A stretch of DNA of 64,000 nt from Verrucomicrobiota bacterium (GCA_019241085.1 JAFAXH010000124.1:1-64000); one strand, 5' to 3'; shown: positions 51,231 through 62,089, counted from the stretch's first letter. Made by a program: numbers and translations. Notes: generated from the letters alone by a model not told the origin.

Positions 51231-53846
51231 ATGCACCCCGAAAAATTCACCACCAAAACCCAGGAAGCCTTTCAAGCCGCGCAAGCCGACGCCGAAGCGC
51301 GCGGGCATTCCGAACTCACCAACGAGCACTTGCTGCGCGCGTTCGTCGATCAATCCGACGGCGTGACGCGACCGTTGCTGGAAAAGATCGGCGTCTCTGC
51401 ACCGAAGCTCGGCGAGCGGCTCGATGCGGAATTGAATCGCCGGCCGAAAATCGTGAGCGGCAGCGGCCAGTTGCAGCTTTCGCGCGGACTGCGCGAGACA
51501 ATTGACCGCGCGGAAACGGAGATGGGCAAATTGAAGGACGAGTTCCTGAGCGCCGAACATTACCTGCTCGCGCTGGCCGACTCGAATGACGCCGCGGCGC
51601 GCATGTTGAAGGACGAGCGCGTCACGCGCGACCGGCTGATGCAGGCGTTGCAGCAGGTGCGCGGCAACCAGCGCGTCACCGACCAAAATCCCGAGGGCAA
51701 ATACCAGACGCTCGAAAAATACGGCCGCGACCTGACCGACGCCGCGCGCAAGGGCAAGATTGATCCCGTCATCGGCCGCGACGACGAAATCCGCCGCGTG
51801 ATGCAGGTGCTCAGCCGGCGCACGAAAAACAATCCCGTGCTCATCGGTGATCCCGGCGTCGGTAAAACGGCGATCGTCGAAGGTCTCGCGCGCCGCATCG
51901 TCAGCGGCGACGTGCCGGAGTCGTTGAAAAACAAACGCATCGTCGCGATGGACATCGGCGCGATGATCGCGGGCGCAAAGTTCCGCGGCGAATTTGAGGA
52001 CCGGCTCAAGGCGTTCTTAAAAGAAGTCACGTCGAGCGAAGGCGAGATCATCCTGTTCATCGACGAACTCCACACCATCGTCGGCGCGGGCGCGAGCGAA
52101 GGCGCGGTCGATGCGTCCAACATGCTCAAGCCGCAACTGGCGCGCGGTGAGTTGCGCACCATCGGCGCGACGACGCTCGACGAGTATCGCAAATACATTG
52201 AAAAGGACGCCGCGCTCGAACGCCGCTTCCAGCCGGTGCTCGTCGATGAGCCGAGCGTCGAGGACACCATCGCGATTTTGCGCGGGCTAAAGGAACGCTA
52301 CGAAGTTCACCACGGCGTGCGAATTCAAGACGCCGCGCTCGTGGCGGCGGCGCAGCTTTCGCACCGTTATCTCAGCGAGCGTTTCCTGCCGGACAAAGCC
52401 GTCGATCTCGTGGACGAAGCGGCGAGCCGGTTGAAGATCGAACTCGACTCGATGCCGGAGGAAATCGACCGGCTCGAACGCGAGATCATGCAGCGCGAAA
52501 TGGAACGCACCGCGCTGGCCAAGGAGACGGATCGCGCCAGCCGCGAGCGGTTGGAAAAATTGGAAAAAGAACTCGCCGACTTGCGCGAAAAAAGCGCGGG
52601 ATTGAAGGCGCAGTTCCAGACCGAAAAAAAGGTCATCGACGAATCGCGCGAACTCCAGCGCGCCATCGAAGCGACCAAGACCGAACTCGAACAGGCGCAG
52701 CGTCGCGGCGACCTCGGCCGCGCGTCGGAAATCCAATACGGCAAGCTGCCCGACTTGCAGCGCCAGCTCGACGCGCACAACGCCAAGCTGGCTGAAGTGC
52801 AGGGCGGCGGCGCGCAGATGTTGAAGGAGGAAGTCACCGCGGACGACATCGCGGAAGTCGTCTCCGCCTGGACGCGCATCCCCATCACGCGCCTGCGCGA
52901 AGGCGAGCGCGAGAAGCTCATCAAAATGGAAGAGCGCCTCGGCCAGCGCGTCATCGGCCAGCGCGAAGCCATCGAGGCGGTGTCGAACGCCGTGCGCCGT
53001 TCGCGCTCAGGTTTGCAGGACGAGAACCGGCCGATTGGTTCGTTCATTTTTCTCGGACCGACCGGCGTCGGAAAAACGGAGCTGTCGCGCGCGCTAGCGG
53101 AGTTTTTGTTCGACGACGAAAACAACCTCGTGCGCATCGACATGAGCGAATACATGGAAAAGCACACGGTCGCGCGCTTGATCGGCGCGCCGCCCGGATA
53201 TGTCGGCTACGAGGAAGGCGGGCAGCTCAGCGAAGCCGTGCGCCGGCGGCCGTATTCGGTCGTGCTCTTCGACGAGATCGAAAAGGCGCACCAAGACGTT
53301 TTCAACGTGCTGCTCCAGGTGCTCGACGACGGCCGGATCACCGACGGGCAGGGGCGCACGGTCGATTTCAAAAACACCGTCATCATCATGACGAGCAACC
53401 TCGGCAGCCAGTTCATCGTCGAGTCCGGCCTGCGCGCGGAGGAGCGTGAAAAGCGCGTGATGGAAGCGTTGCGCGCGCATTTCCGGCCGGAGTTTTTGAA
53501 TCGCGTGGATGAAGTCATCATCTTCGACCGCTTGAGCGACCGCGACCTGACGCAGATCGTGGACATCCAGCTTGCACGGTTGCTGAAACGGCTCGCGGCG
53601 CAAAAGCTGACGCTCGTGTTGAGCGATGAAGCGAAGGCGTTTCTCCCCCGCGAAGGTTACGATCCGGTGTATGGCGCGCGTCCGCTCAAACGGACGATCC
53701 AGCGCGAAATCCTCGATCCGCTTTCGCTGGAGATTTTGTCGGGACGGTTCCAAGAAGGCGACGAAATCACGGCCGAAGTGCGCGACGGCGGGCTGGTTTT
53801 CCACAACCGGAAACCGGCCGCGCCGCAGACCGCGCACGCGGCGTAA
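51231..53846 (+). CDS. clpB: ATP-dependent disaggregase ClpB
   Basis: 871 residues from the ATG at 51231 ([17 protein letters not shown]). N-domain about 1-150, first AAA with GDPGVGKT and [10 protein letters not shown], a coiled-coil middle domain (about 400-530; Leu/Glu/Arg-rich heptads), second AAA with [14 protein letters not shown] and the [16 protein letters not shown] signature. The IGF/L ClpP-binding loop is not seen, as expected for ClpB. With DnaK it rescues aggregated proteins. A non-coding 111 bases separates it from the yebC remnant. Confidence 0.96.
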   Translation: MHPEKFTTKTQEAFQAAQADAEARGHSELTNEHLLRAFVDQSDGVTRPLLEKIGVSAPKLGERLDAELNRRPKIVSGSGQLQLSRGLRETIDRAETEMGKLKDEFLSAEHYLLALADSNDAAARMLKDERVTRDRLMQALQQVRGNQRVTDQNPEGKYQTLEKYGRDLTDAARKGKIDPVIGRDDEIRRVMQVLSRRTKNNPVLIGDPGVGKTAIVEGLARRIVSGDVPESLKNKRIVAMDIGAMIAGAKFRGEFEDRLKAFLKEVTSSEGEIILFIDELHTIVGAGASEGAVDASNMLKPQLARGELRTIGATTLDEYRKYIEKDAALERRFQPVLVDEPSVEDTIAILRGLKERYEVHHGVRIQDAALVAAAQLSHRYLSERFLPDKAVDLVDEAASRLKIELDSMPEEIDRLEREIMQREMERTALAKETDRASRERLEKLEKELADLREKSAGLKAQFQTEKKVIDESRELQRAIEATKTELEQAQRRGDLGRASEIQYGKLPDLQRQLDAHNAKLAEVQGGGAQMLKEEVTADDIAEVVSAWTRIPITRLREGEREKLIKMEERLGQRVIGQREAIEAVSNAVRRSRSGLQDENRPIGSFIFLGPTGVGKTELSRALAEFLFDDENNLVRIDMSEYMEKHTVARLIGAPPGYVGYEEGGQLSEAVRRRPYSVVLFDEIEKAHQDVFNVLLQVLDDGRITDGQGRTVDFKNTVIIMTSNLGSQFIVESGLRAEEREKRVMEALRAHFRPEFLNRVDEVIIFDRLSDRDLTQIVDIQLARLLKRLAAQKLTLVLSDEAKAFLPREGYDPVYGARPLKRTIQREILDPLSLEILSGRFQEGDEITAEVRDGGLVFHNRKPAAPQTAHAA

Positions 53847-53873
53847 AATGATGAGCCGCGGCGTGGCAGCGAA

Positions 53874-54821
53874 CTAGGATGTTGCTGCACCGTCGCTGCC
53901 GCGCCGCAGAATCAGCAGCGCGATCTCCGGCGGGCAACGGAAGCGCAAGGGCGGGAAAACGGTGCCGACGCCGCGTGTGACGAAGACTTGCGTTTGCGGC
54001 GCGCGCACGAGGCCGGCGCGATATTTTTGGCCGTAGGCCGAAGGCACAATCGGCGCGCCGAGCCACGGCAGGACGATCTGGCCGCCGTGCGTGTGGCCGC
54101 TGAGCACGAGGCCCACGCGCTCGTCGCGCAGCGTCTCGGCGTAATCGGGGTTGTGCTGGAGCAGCACGACGGCGTCCGCCGCAGTGGCGTCGCCGAGCGC
54201 GGCGGCGAGTTGCGCGGGGCCGGGCTTGGTGGTTTTCAAATCATTCACGCCGCAGAGGCGCAACCGGCCTTCTGTCGCGTCGCTGGCGGAGCCAGGCGTC
54301 GCCTCCAGCCAGACGCCGGTGTCCGTCAATTCCCGCACGCCGCTGTCGGCGAGCGCGGCTTTGATCTCGGCGACATGGCCTTCCCAGGTGTCGTGGTTGC
54401 CCAGCACGGCAAAGACGCCAAGCCGCGCGCGCAACGCGCCGAAAATCTCGATGCCCGGCCGCACGAAATGCTTCGTCAAGCCTCGCTCATAATCGTCCCA
54501 TTTGCGCTGCACATAATCGCCGCCGAGCGCGACGAGGTCGGGCGCGAGCGCGTTCGTCTGCGCGATGACCCGGCGCAGATAATCGAGCGGCACGGACGGC
54601 CCATGGTGCGTGTCGGCCAGAAACGCGAGGCGCAATCCGTCGAAGCGCGCGGGCAGCCGCGGGAGCACGATGGTCTGCGTCACGACCTCGCACTGTTGGG
54701 TTTCCCAACGTCCGTAGCCGGCGCAACCAAGCGCGCCGGCCGCCGCGCCACAACTGATTTGCAAGAAGCGCCGGCGGCTGAGGCGGCGCGGCGCGGAGGG
54801 AGCGGAAGCTAGCGCTGGCAT
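53874..54821 (-). CDS. Tat-exported metallophosphoesterase (YkuE/LpxG-like)
   Basis: 315 residues from the ATG at 54821. The twin-arginine motif LSRRRFLQIS and a hydrophobic region follow, so the protein is exported folded. The calcineurin-like core has LAFLADTHHGPSV (metal Asp/His), ALGGDYVQRK, LGNHDTWEG, QHNPDY, and SGHTHGGQI, all five metal-binding blocks. Homologues cleave UDP-2,3-diacylglucosamine or other phosphoesters, or act as cell-wall enzymes. It sits at the end of a minus-strand signalling cluster, 59 bases from the regulator gene. Confidence 0.9.
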   Translation of the reverse strand: MPALASAPSAPRRLSRRRFLQISCGAAAGALGCAGYGRWETQQCEVVTQTIVLPRLPARFDGLRLAFLADTHHGPSVPLDYLRRVIAQTNALAPDLVALGGDYVQRKWDDYERGLTKHFVRPGIEIFGALRARLGVFAVLGNHDTWEGHVAEIKAALADSGVRELTDTGVWLEATPGSASDATEGRLRLCGVNDLKTTKPGPAQLAAALGDATAADAVVLLQHNPDYAETLRDERVGLVLSGHTHGGQIVLPWLGAPIVPSAYGQKYRAGLVRAPQTQVFVTRGVGTVFPPLRFRCPPEIALLILRRGSDGAATS

Positions 54822-54880
54822 GAGGTGCAGGTAGCTACAGAGCAAGTTTCGGTGCCTGCTGCGCACACCAAGCTCCGAAA

Positions 54881-55348
54881 CTACCGCGCAGATTCAAGTC
54901 GATTCCTTGCTACCTGAGCAGCTTGCAGCGCGTGCTCCAAATCCTCCGGGGGAAATGGCTTCACCAAATGCTGCCGGAAACCGGCCGCGCGACTTTTTTC
55001 CAAGTCCACATTGCTCCCGAAGCCGCTCATCGCCACGGCGTAAGGCGGGCAGCAGCCGCGCTGGTGCAGTTCACGCAGCAAGTCCCAGCCATCGCCGTCC
55101 GGCAGGCTGATGTCGCTGAGCAGCACGTCGAAATGCTCTCCGTCGCACGCCTGTTCGAGAGCCGTGGACACATCCTCTGCATAGCGCGCATCGTGTCCGA
55201 GCAGTTCCATGAAAACCTCCAGGCCGCGCCGGGTGCTCGGATGGTTTTCAACCACGAGAATGCGGAGTGCGGGCGGGCGTGGCGATACGGCGGCGCTGCC
55301 ACGCGTCCTTTTCCTAGGGCGACGACAGGCCCGGGGATGTTGAGTCAT
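54881..55348 (-). CDS. Single-domain response regulator
   Basis: 155 residues from the ATG at 55348; an in-frame codon at 55393 would start inside the upstream kinase. A basic N-terminal extension (1-28) is followed by a receiver: acidic pair replaced by Glu-Asn (VVENHP), phospho-accepting Asp79 in LLSDISLPDGDGW, a Ser switch (MSGFG) and Lys in HLVKPFPPED. There is no output domain, so it probably passes phosphate on or binds a partner. It follows the GAF/PAS kinase by 22 bases and is its likely partner. Confidence 0.88.
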   Translation of the reverse strand: MTQHPRACRRPRKRTRGSAAVSPRPPALRILVVENHPSTRRGLEVFMELLGHDARYAEDVSTALEQACDGEHFDVLLSDISLPDGDGWDLLRELHQRGCCPPYAVAMSGFGSNVDLEKSRAAGFRQHLVKPFPPEDLEHALQAAQVARNRLESAR

Positions 55349-55370
55349 GACAAGACTCAGATTCGGCGCA

Positions 55371-58300
55371 TCAAGCGCGGCTGGCGCTTTCATTCACACT
55401 TTCTTTCGGCTTCAGGGTGAGAAGCTCGACGGTAAACGTCGCGCCCTGGCCCGGCCCGGCGCTGGCTGCGGCCAGCCGTCCGCCGTGCGCTTCGGCGACC
55501 GCCCGGGAGATGGCGAGACCCAGGCCCAGACCGCCGTAGTGCCGCGCGGAATCAGCCGTGCCCTGCTCGAAGGCATTGAAAATCCGTTCCAGCGCCCAAG
55601 CTTCGATGCCGATGCCCGTGTCGATGATTTCCACGGCGATGCGGCCCGGCGAGGAGTTGTGCGAACGCACGGTCACGCGGCCGCTGGCGGGCGTGAATTT
55701 GACTGCGTTTTTGACGAGGTTCCAAAAAATTTGCTGCAAGCGCGTGGAATCGCCCGCCACGTGGTGATCGGCGGCGTCGAGCGCGACGACGACCTCCAGG
55801 CTTTTTCCTGTGAGATCTTCGTGGCAAATCTCCAATGCCTGCCGCACGCAGGCATGAAGGTCCAGCGGCATGGTTTTCAAATCCAGCTTGCCGTGAACGA
55901 TCCGGCCCACGTCGAGCAGGTCATCGATCAGTTGGGTTTCCACTTTGATGTTTTCACGGATCAGCGCGAGCAGGTCGCGCCCGCGCACCGTCAGGCGTTT
56001 CTCGCGTTCGAGCGCGTAGATCGCCATTTGCACCGGCGTCAGCGGCGTGCGCAACTCGTGGCTGAGAACGGCTAAAAAATGATCCTTCGCCCGGTCCGCG
56101 GCTTCGGCTTCCGCGCGGGCGTTCTCGGCATCGCGCAACGCGGCGGAGAGTTCCTGGTGGCTTTTTTCCAGCGCTTCGCGGGCTTCGAGCGCCGCGGTGT
56201 CGTCGCGGAAGATTTTCACAAAACCGAGCGCCTCGCCGCGCGCATCGCGCATCACGGTCATCACGCCGCTGCCCCAGAACCGACTGCCATCCTTGCGCAC
56301 ATGCCAGCGTTCGTCCTTGACGCGTCCCGCGGCGAGCGCGGTGCGCATTTCGTGTCCGGGCGCATCGTTGGCGCGATCTTCGGCGGTGTAAATAATGTCG
56401 CCGCTTTGACCGAGGATTTCCTTTTCGTGGTAGCCGAGGATCGTTTCCCCGCCGCGGTTCCAACTGGTGATGCGGCGTTGGAGATCCATGGAAAAAATCG
56501 CGTAGTCACGCGCGTTTTCCACCACGAGCCGCAGGTGCTCCTGGCTTTCCCCGAGCGCGGCCTCGGCTTCCTTCAAATCCTGAATATCCGTCGCCGTGCC
56601 GAACCAGCCGGCGACGCGGCCCGTGCTCTCGTGCATGGGCACATTGCGTCCGATGAACCAGCGATACGCGCCATCCGCGCCGCGCAGCCGGTATTCGCAG
56701 TCGAAAGTTTCGCCCGCGGCGAGCGCCCGCTTCCATTGTTCGACGGAAGCCGGTGCGTCGTCGGGATGCACCACCGCCTGCCAGCCTGGACCCGCGGATT
56801 CCTCGGGGGGAAGCCCGGTGTATTCATACCAGCGCCGGTTGAAGTAAGTGGCGCGGCCCTCGGCATCGTTGGCCCAGATAATCTGCGGCACCGCGTCGGC
56901 CAGCGTGCGCATTCTTTCCTCGCTCGCGCGCAACGCTTCCTCGGCGCGTCCGCGCGTGGTGATGTCCCTGAAAATAACCGCCACCTTGCGTTCGTGCGGA
57001 TCACCGATGCGGAACGCATACAGACTGAAAATGCGCTGCAGCGCCGTGGAGTCTCCCTCGAAGCGCAGCGGCTCGCCGGTTTCCGCCACGCGGGTGTAAA
57101 TCTCGAGCCACTTCGGCTCAATGCCCGGCGCCAGCTCGCGGATGGTTTTGCCTTCGGCCGCGTGCAGCCCGTAGTTGAGCTCGAAGGCGCGATTGACCTG
57201 CACGAACCGCCAATCCACCGCCTGGCCCGCCTCATCGTAAATCATCTGGATGATGCAATAGCCCTCGTCCATCCAATCGAAGAGCGTGCGGTATTTCACT
57301 TCCGACTCGCGCAGGGTCGTGTTCGCGCGGTGACGCTCGACAAAATCGGCGGCCGTCCACGCGAGCAGGTCCACCAGCTTCAACTCCTCCTCGCCGGGGC
57401 TGTGCGGCTGGCGAAATTGCGTGCTCAAGACCCCCACCGTCTCTCCCTTGCGGCTGACCATGAGCGCGGATTGCACGGCGCTGATGCCGTCGGCGAGCAT
57501 GGCCTCACCGGCTTCCGTGCCATCAAGGCCGGGAAAGCCCACGGTCTCCTCGATGATAAATCGGCGGCGTTCCACGCGCGCCGTGTCCCAACCTTGCGCA
57601 AAGCCCTCGTGGCGGAAGTGGTGGATAAACGGACTGTCGTCCGCATGGCCGCGCCAAGTGAACATATCCAGCCGCTTGCCATCCTCGCTGACGAGCTGGA
57701 TGCAGCCGAGGTCAGTGTTCGTGAATTCGCACGCGGTGGCCAGTATCTCGTCGAGGGCGGTTTTCAGGTCGGTTTCGGTCGCGATCCGGGTGTGCAGGTC
57801 GTAGAGCCGGCGCATGCCGTGAAGGTCAGCCGCGAGTCGCGCCTCGCTCCGGCGCAGGGCGGCGTTGGCGCGCTCGGCTTCCTTGCGCGCGGCGATCGCG
57901 TCCTCCATGAGATTCAGCGCCGCGATGCGTTCGGCTTGCAGGCCGTCGGCCTTCTCCCCGCGGCTCGCGACCGCGTGCGCGGCGGAGGCGAAGCGCGCGA
58001 GATTTTTCAACAGCCGCGCGTCCTCGGCATCGAAGCGGTGCTCCGGCGTGTGGCTGATCGCCCAGAGTGTGCCGACGACGCGTCCGCCGACTTCCCACGG
58101 CACGAGCAGGCTTTCATAAATGCGCGGCTGCACCTCGCGCAACGCCGGGAAAAAGCGTTCAGCGTCGCGAAACAGCAGGACGCGGTCGCGCTCGATCACC
58201 GTCCCGCAAGGACTCGCCTCGCGCGGGATCGTGCCTTGCAGGCTTGGCGCGAAAGCGCCCGCCGCCGCGTGCCAGCGAAAGATGGCGCGTTCGCCGCCGG

Positions 58301-58511
58301 ACTCGAGCACGGAAACGCCAGCCGAGTCGGCATGGCAAAGCTCGATGACCAGGTGCGCGAGCCTTTGCAAAACGCCGCGAGGATTCCGCGCCAGTTCCTG
58401 CGCCAGCTCGCTGAGCGCGCGGCTCTCGGCGTTGTAATCCGGCTCGCGCGCCGGCCGTCGCGCCAGCTCGCTCGTGATGAGCACGTCGTCCACGGATCGC
58501 GCGTCGCCCAT
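55371..58511 (-). CDS. GAF/PAS sensor histidine kinase
   Basis: 1046 residues, soluble. GAF domains about 35-185 and 230-395, PAS domains about 405-520, 533-645 and 655-775, each followed by the PAC-type end, then a coiled coil and HisKA with His818 in AVLSHELRTPLTP. HATPase has NLVKNAVKFTP, DTGIGIEAW, FNAFEQGTA and GLGLGLAISRA. This is the classic HisKA type, unlike the FNN-type kinases in the left part. The GAFs may bind small ligands or chromophores; PAS3 shows a WNRGGETILGY pattern. It lies 11 bases after the CheB-CheR fusion gene, so they are co-transcribed. Confidence 0.93.
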   Translation of the reverse strand: MGDARSVDDVLITSELARRPAREPDYNAESRALSELAQELARNPRGVLQRLAHLVIELCHADSAGVSVLESGGERAIFRWHAAAGAFAPSLQGTIPREASPCGTVIERDRVLLFRDAERFFPALREVQPRIYESLLVPWEVGGRVVGTLWAISHTPEHRFDAEDARLLKNLARFASAAHAVASRGEKADGLQAERIAALNLMEDAIAARKEAERANAALRRSEARLAADLHGMRRLYDLHTRIATETDLKTALDEILATACEFTNTDLGCIQLVSEDGKRLDMFTWRGHADDSPFIHHFRHEGFAQGWDTARVERRRFIIEETVGFPGLDGTEAGEAMLADGISAVQSALMVSRKGETVGVLSTQFRQPHSPGEEELKLVDLLAWTAADFVERHRANTTLRESEVKYRTLFDWMDEGYCIIQMIYDEAGQAVDWRFVQVNRAFELNYGLHAAEGKTIRELAPGIEPKWLEIYTRVAETGEPLRFEGDSTALQRIFSLYAFRIGDPHERKVAVIFRDITTRGRAEEALRASEERMRTLADAVPQIIWANDAEGRATYFNRRWYEYTGLPPEESAGPGWQAVVHPDDAPASVEQWKRALAAGETFDCEYRLRGADGAYRWFIGRNVPMHESTGRVAGWFGTATDIQDLKEAEAALGESQEHLRLVVENARDYAIFSMDLQRRITSWNRGGETILGYHEKEILGQSGDIIYTAEDRANDAPGHEMRTALAAGRVKDERWHVRKDGSRFWGSGVMTVMRDARGEALGFVKIFRDDTAALEAREALEKSHQELSAALRDAENARAEAEAADRAKDHFLAVLSHELRTPLTPVQMAIYALEREKRLTVRGRDLLALIRENIKVETQLIDDLLDVGRIVHGKLDLKTMPLDLHACVRQALEICHEDLTGKSLEVVVALDAADHHVAGDSTRLQQIFWNLVKNAVKFTPASGRVTVRSHNSSPGRIAVEIIDTGIGIEAWALERIFNAFEQGTADSARHYGGLGLGLAISRAVAEAHGGRLAAASAGPGQGATFTVELLTLKPKESVNESASRA

Positions 58512-58522
58512 AAGGAATGGAA

Positions 58523-61462
58523 TCAGGTCTCGAATGCCAGCGGGTAACGCGCCGGCTCGCCCAGCCGCCCCGCCAGTTCGTTGACCTCTTTTTTTAGCTC
58601 CACCATCCGCAGCTCACGGCCGACGGCGGCTTTGTTGAACCGCTCCAGTTCCTCGTTGCGCGCGCGCACCTCGGCCTCGGCCTTTTTCCCGCGGGTGATG
58701 TCCACAAAAGTCAGCACCACGCCGGCGATGTGATCGTCGAGCGTGCGATACGGCAGGAGCCGCGCGAGATACCAGCGATCCTCGTTGTCGCGCACTTCGT
58801 GCTCGATGGGTGTGAGACGATCCAGCACCCGCACGGCGTCATTCGCGAATTCGAGGTAGTCAATCCGCAGGCGCAGGTCGGCGAGCGGACGGCCGAGATC
58901 GCCGGGGATCAAATTGAAAAGCGGCGCCGCGGTCGGCGTGTAGCGCATGATGCGCAGGTTGCGGTCGAGGAACACCGTGGCGATGGCCGTCGCGCTCATC
59001 AGATTGTGCAGGTCGCTGTTCGCGTGGCCGAGTTCCTCGACCTTGCTTTTCAACTCCTGGTTCACCGTCGCGAGTTCTTCGTTGATGCTTTGCAATTCCT
59101 CGCGCGAAGTCTCCAGTTCCTCGCTCGCGCTGCGCAGCTCCTCGTTCATCGCCTGCAATTCCTCGTTGCTGGCTTTCATCTCCTCGCTGCTCGCTTCGTA
59201 TTGCTCCACGGTATCGCGCAAATGCGCCTTCGTCGTCTCCAGCTCGCGCTCGAGCTGGCGCACAATCGGCTCCGGCTCCGTGCGCGACACGGGCTGGTTT
59301 TCCCCGCCCGTGGTTTCCACCGCCGCGTGCATTTCAAAGACCACGAGCAAAAATCCCGGCGCCAGCTCGCGCGCGGGCGAGACGCGGATGTCCACCGCGC
59401 GGCGCTCGCCCTCAATCTCCACGGGCACGCGCGCGACCTCGACCGGCACTTTGGTTTCGGCGGCTTGAAAAAGCGCCGTGCGCAATTCGAGCCGCAGCAT
59501 CGGATGGACGACGCGCAGCAGGTTCGTCGTCGGCTCGCCGCCGCTGAACTGCAAAAACCGGCCCGCTTTTTCCGAGATGTGGATGATGTCGTAGTCGCCG
59601 TTCACCACGACCGACGGCGGCGCGAAACGCTCGATCAAGCGGAAGTGCAGCTCGCCCATTGAGACGCGCTCGTCGCCGCCGCGCGTCAGCTCCGACAGCA
59701 GCAGCGACGACGCCCTGCCGTCGCTGGCCTGCTGCTGCGCCGTGAAGGAGCGCCCCGGCAGCACCGGGCCGCCGCGCGCCTTTTCCTGTGCCTCGATCGC
59801 GCGCAGCAGCGTGCTCGCGCCCGCCGGCACGGGCACGCCCATCCGTTGCGCCGGGCGCTGCACGTAGATGCGGTGCTTTTTGTCGAGCGCAGCAAAGAGC
59901 GCGCTGCCTTCGTCCACGGCTTCCGACGAGCCGAGGAGGAGCAGCCCGTGCGGCTTCAGCGCGAAGTGAAAAATATCGAGCACGCGCTTCTGCGCCTCTG
60001 GGTTGAGATAGATGAGCAGGTTCCGGCACGAGATGAGGTCCATGCGGGAAAACGGCGCGTCCCTCAACAGATCGTGCGAGGCAAAGAGCACCATCTCGCG
60101 CACCTCGCGCCGCACGCGGTAGCCGCGATGTTCCTTGGTGAAAAACCGCCGCAACCGCTCCTCGCTGACATCGGCGGCAATCGTCTCCGGGTAAACTCCG
60201 GCCCGCGCCAGTTGGACCGCCGAGTCATCCAGATCGCAGCCGAAAATCTGGATCGGCGGCGGCGCATCGAGCGTGCGCGCGTGCTCGACGACGAGCATCG
60301 CGAGCGAATACGCCTCCTCGCCCGACGCGCACGCCGGCGCCCAGACGCGCACGGTATCACTCGGCGTTTTGTTTTTGAAAATCTGCGGGATGTGCGCCTC
60401 CAGCGCCGCAAAGGCATCGCGGTCGCGGAAAAAATTCGTCACCGAGATGAGCAGGTCTTGCAGCAGCGCGCCGCATTCGCCCGGATGCGTCCGCAGAAAA
60501 CTCAGATAATCGGACAAACCTTCCACCGCGTTGATCTGCATCCGGCGCGAGACGCGCCGCACGATGGTCGCGCGCTTGTAGTAGGAAAAATCGCGTCCCG
60601 TGCGCGCGCGCAAAAACGCGAGCACTTCGCGCAGCGCGGCCTCATTTTGATCGTCGGTCTTTGGCGGTGCCTGCGCGGGCTGCGGCCCTTCCTCCGGCGG
60701 CAATTTCAGCCGCGCTTCGCGCGCACGGTAATCGAGCAGCCGCGTCGGCATCTCCGCCGCGTGCAGCACCCAATCCACCATGCCCGTGGCGATGGAGCTT
60801 TGCGGCATCGCGGGATGCTCCGCCTCGTTCGGATCCTGCGCGATGGTCAGCCCGCCGCGTTCTTTGATGCGCTTGATGCCGATCGCGCCGTCGCCATCCG
60901 CGCCGGAGAGCACGATGGCGGTCGCGTGCGGTCCGTGCGTGTCCGCCAGCGAGCGGAAAAACAAATCCACGGCGACGCGTTTTCCTTTTTCCGGCTCCAG
61001 GTCATCGAGCCGCAAATGTCCGTCCACCGAGGTGAGATGTTTCGCGGGCGGGATGACATAAACCGTATTTGTCTCGACGCGCATTCCGTCGGTCGCGTGC
61101 ATCACGCGCATCGGCGTGCAGCGCTGAAGCAGCTCGGGCATCGCGCTCTCGTGCTCCGGCGAAAGGTGCATGATGACCACAAACACCATCCCCGGGTCCG
61201 CCGGCATCGCCTTGAAAAATTCCTGCAACGCCGCGATGCTCCCCGCCGATCCGCCGAGGCCGATCATCGGCACCATCGCGTAGCCGCGCGTCGGCACGCT
61301 GTTGTCAATTTCCTCCGCTTGCTCTTGCTCGATGAAGTCGGGCGCAACGGCGGGCAATCCTCGCGCCACGCCGGCCGTCGCAGTTTCCTCGCGGTCTGCC
61401 TCGCCGCTCGCGCGCGCAACGGCGTCGGGCGGGGGATTTTTGGATTTTTCAGGATCAGCCAT
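58523..61462 (-). CDS. CheB-CheR fusion with PAS domains
   Basis: 979 residues from the ATG at 61462 (MADPEKSKNP); a start at 61582 would add 40 low-quality residues. CheB methylesterase about 60-245: Ser72 in GLGGSAGS, His99 in VIMHLSPEH, Asp in SGADGDGAIG. CheR methyltransferase about 290-540: SAM motif VWAPACASGEEAYS, LISCRNLLIYL. Then a PAS-like region (about 640-750), a coiled coil rich in EEL(Q/R) repeats (about 760-830) and a PAS (about 840-950). The CheB-CheR-PAS type often drives non-chemotaxis signalling with a kinase, as here. There is no methyl-accepting protein in the window. Confidence 0.94.
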   Translation of the reverse strand: MADPEKSKNPPPDAVARASGEADREETATAGVARGLPAVAPDFIEQEQAEEIDNSVPTRGYAMVPMIGLGGSAGSIAALQEFFKAMPADPGMVFVVIMHLSPEHESAMPELLQRCTPMRVMHATDGMRVETNTVYVIPPAKHLTSVDGHLRLDDLEPEKGKRVAVDLFFRSLADTHGPHATAIVLSGADGDGAIGIKRIKERGGLTIAQDPNEAEHPAMPQSSIATGMVDWVLHAAEMPTRLLDYRAREARLKLPPEEGPQPAQAPPKTDDQNEAALREVLAFLRARTGRDFSYYKRATIVRRVSRRMQINAVEGLSDYLSFLRTHPGECGALLQDLLISVTNFFRDRDAFAALEAHIPQIFKNKTPSDTVRVWAPACASGEEAYSLAMLVVEHARTLDAPPPIQIFGCDLDDSAVQLARAGVYPETIAADVSEERLRRFFTKEHRGYRVRREVREMVLFASHDLLRDAPFSRMDLISCRNLLIYLNPEAQKRVLDIFHFALKPHGLLLLGSSEAVDEGSALFAALDKKHRIYVQRPAQRMGVPVPAGASTLLRAIEAQEKARGGPVLPGRSFTAQQQASDGRASSLLLSELTRGGDERVSMGELHFRLIERFAPPSVVVNGDYDIIHISEKAGRFLQFSGGEPTTNLLRVVHPMLRLELRTALFQAAETKVPVEVARVPVEIEGERRAVDIRVSPARELAPGFLLVVFEMHAAVETTGGENQPVSRTEPEPIVRQLERELETTKAHLRDTVEQYEASSEEMKASNEELQAMNEELRSASEELETSREELQSINEELATVNQELKSKVEELGHANSDLHNLMSATAIATVFLDRNLRIMRYTPTAAPLFNLIPGDLGRPLADLRLRIDYLEFANDAVRVLDRLTPIEHEVRDNEDRWYLARLLPYRTLDDHIAGVVLTFVDITRGKKAEAEVRARNEELERFNKAAVGRELRMVELKKEVNELAGRLGEPARYPLAFET

Positions 61463-61576
61463 AAGGGCGACGCCGTTTTCTACATTGTCCCCCGACCCGG
61501 CACGCGCGCAAGATTCGGTTCTCCCGATTCGATCCTCGGCTTGCCCGCAGCCGGAGGAAAGGGATTCTTTTTTGCC

Positions 61577-62077
61577 ATGCAATTTTTGTATTCAGCTTTT
61601 GGCGTCGGCGCGCAGCCCGGGCAGTTGACCTACGGCCAGGTGGCGTTGCGCGCCTTGCTCATTTTCTTCACGATGCTCATCATCGTGCGCGTGGCGGACA
61701 AACGGTTCATCGGCAAAAAATCCGCGTTCGACGTGATCCTTGGCTTCATCCTCGCCTCGTTGCTGGCGCGGACCATCAACGGTTCGGAACCGCTCGGTCC
61801 CTCGATCACCGCGGGCTTTCTCCTCGTCCTGCTGCACCGCGGCCTGGCCACGCTCTCGTGTCGCTGGCCGGCGCTGAGCACTTTGATCAAAGGCCAAAGC
61901 CAGAAGTTGATCGAGGAAGGCCGGGTGCAGGAGAAAACGCTTCACCGGCATCATCTCAGTGAGGACGACTTGTGGGAGGAACTGCGACTGCAAGGAGTGG
62001 AAAAACCCGCCGAAGTCCGCCTGGCCTGCCTCGAGCGCAGCGGCGTGGTCAGCGTGATCAAGCGGTCGCCGGAATAG
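61577..62077 (+). CDS. DUF421 (YetF-like) membrane protein
   Basis: 166 residues. Three membrane helices in the first half (GQVALRALLIFFTMLII, DVILGFILASLLARTI, GPSITAGFLLVLLHRG), then a soluble domain with KGQSQKLIEEGRVQEKTL and LSEDDLWEELRLQGVEK, the YetF/DUF421 signature. The role is unknown. It is divergent from the CheB-CheR gene and ends 12 bases before the convergent der gene. Confidence 0.9.
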   Translation: MQFLYSAFGVGAQPGQLTYGQVALRALLIFFTMLIIVRVADKRFIGKKSAFDVILGFILASLLARTINGSEPLGPSITAGFLLVLLHRGLATLSCRWPALSTLIKGQSQKLIEEGRVQEKTLHRHHLSEDDLWEELRLQGVEKPAEVRLACLERSGVVSVIKRSPE

Positions 62078-62089
62078 GTGGAAAAACGC

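Noticed and set aside
56079-58547. 822-codon plus-strand frame
   Set aside because: Shadow of the GAF/PAS kinase; no domain pattern.
59846-61576. Upstream part of a 743-codon plus-strand frame ending at 62077
   Set aside because: Only the last 166 codons (from 61577) are real; the rest is antisense to the CheB-CheR fusion.
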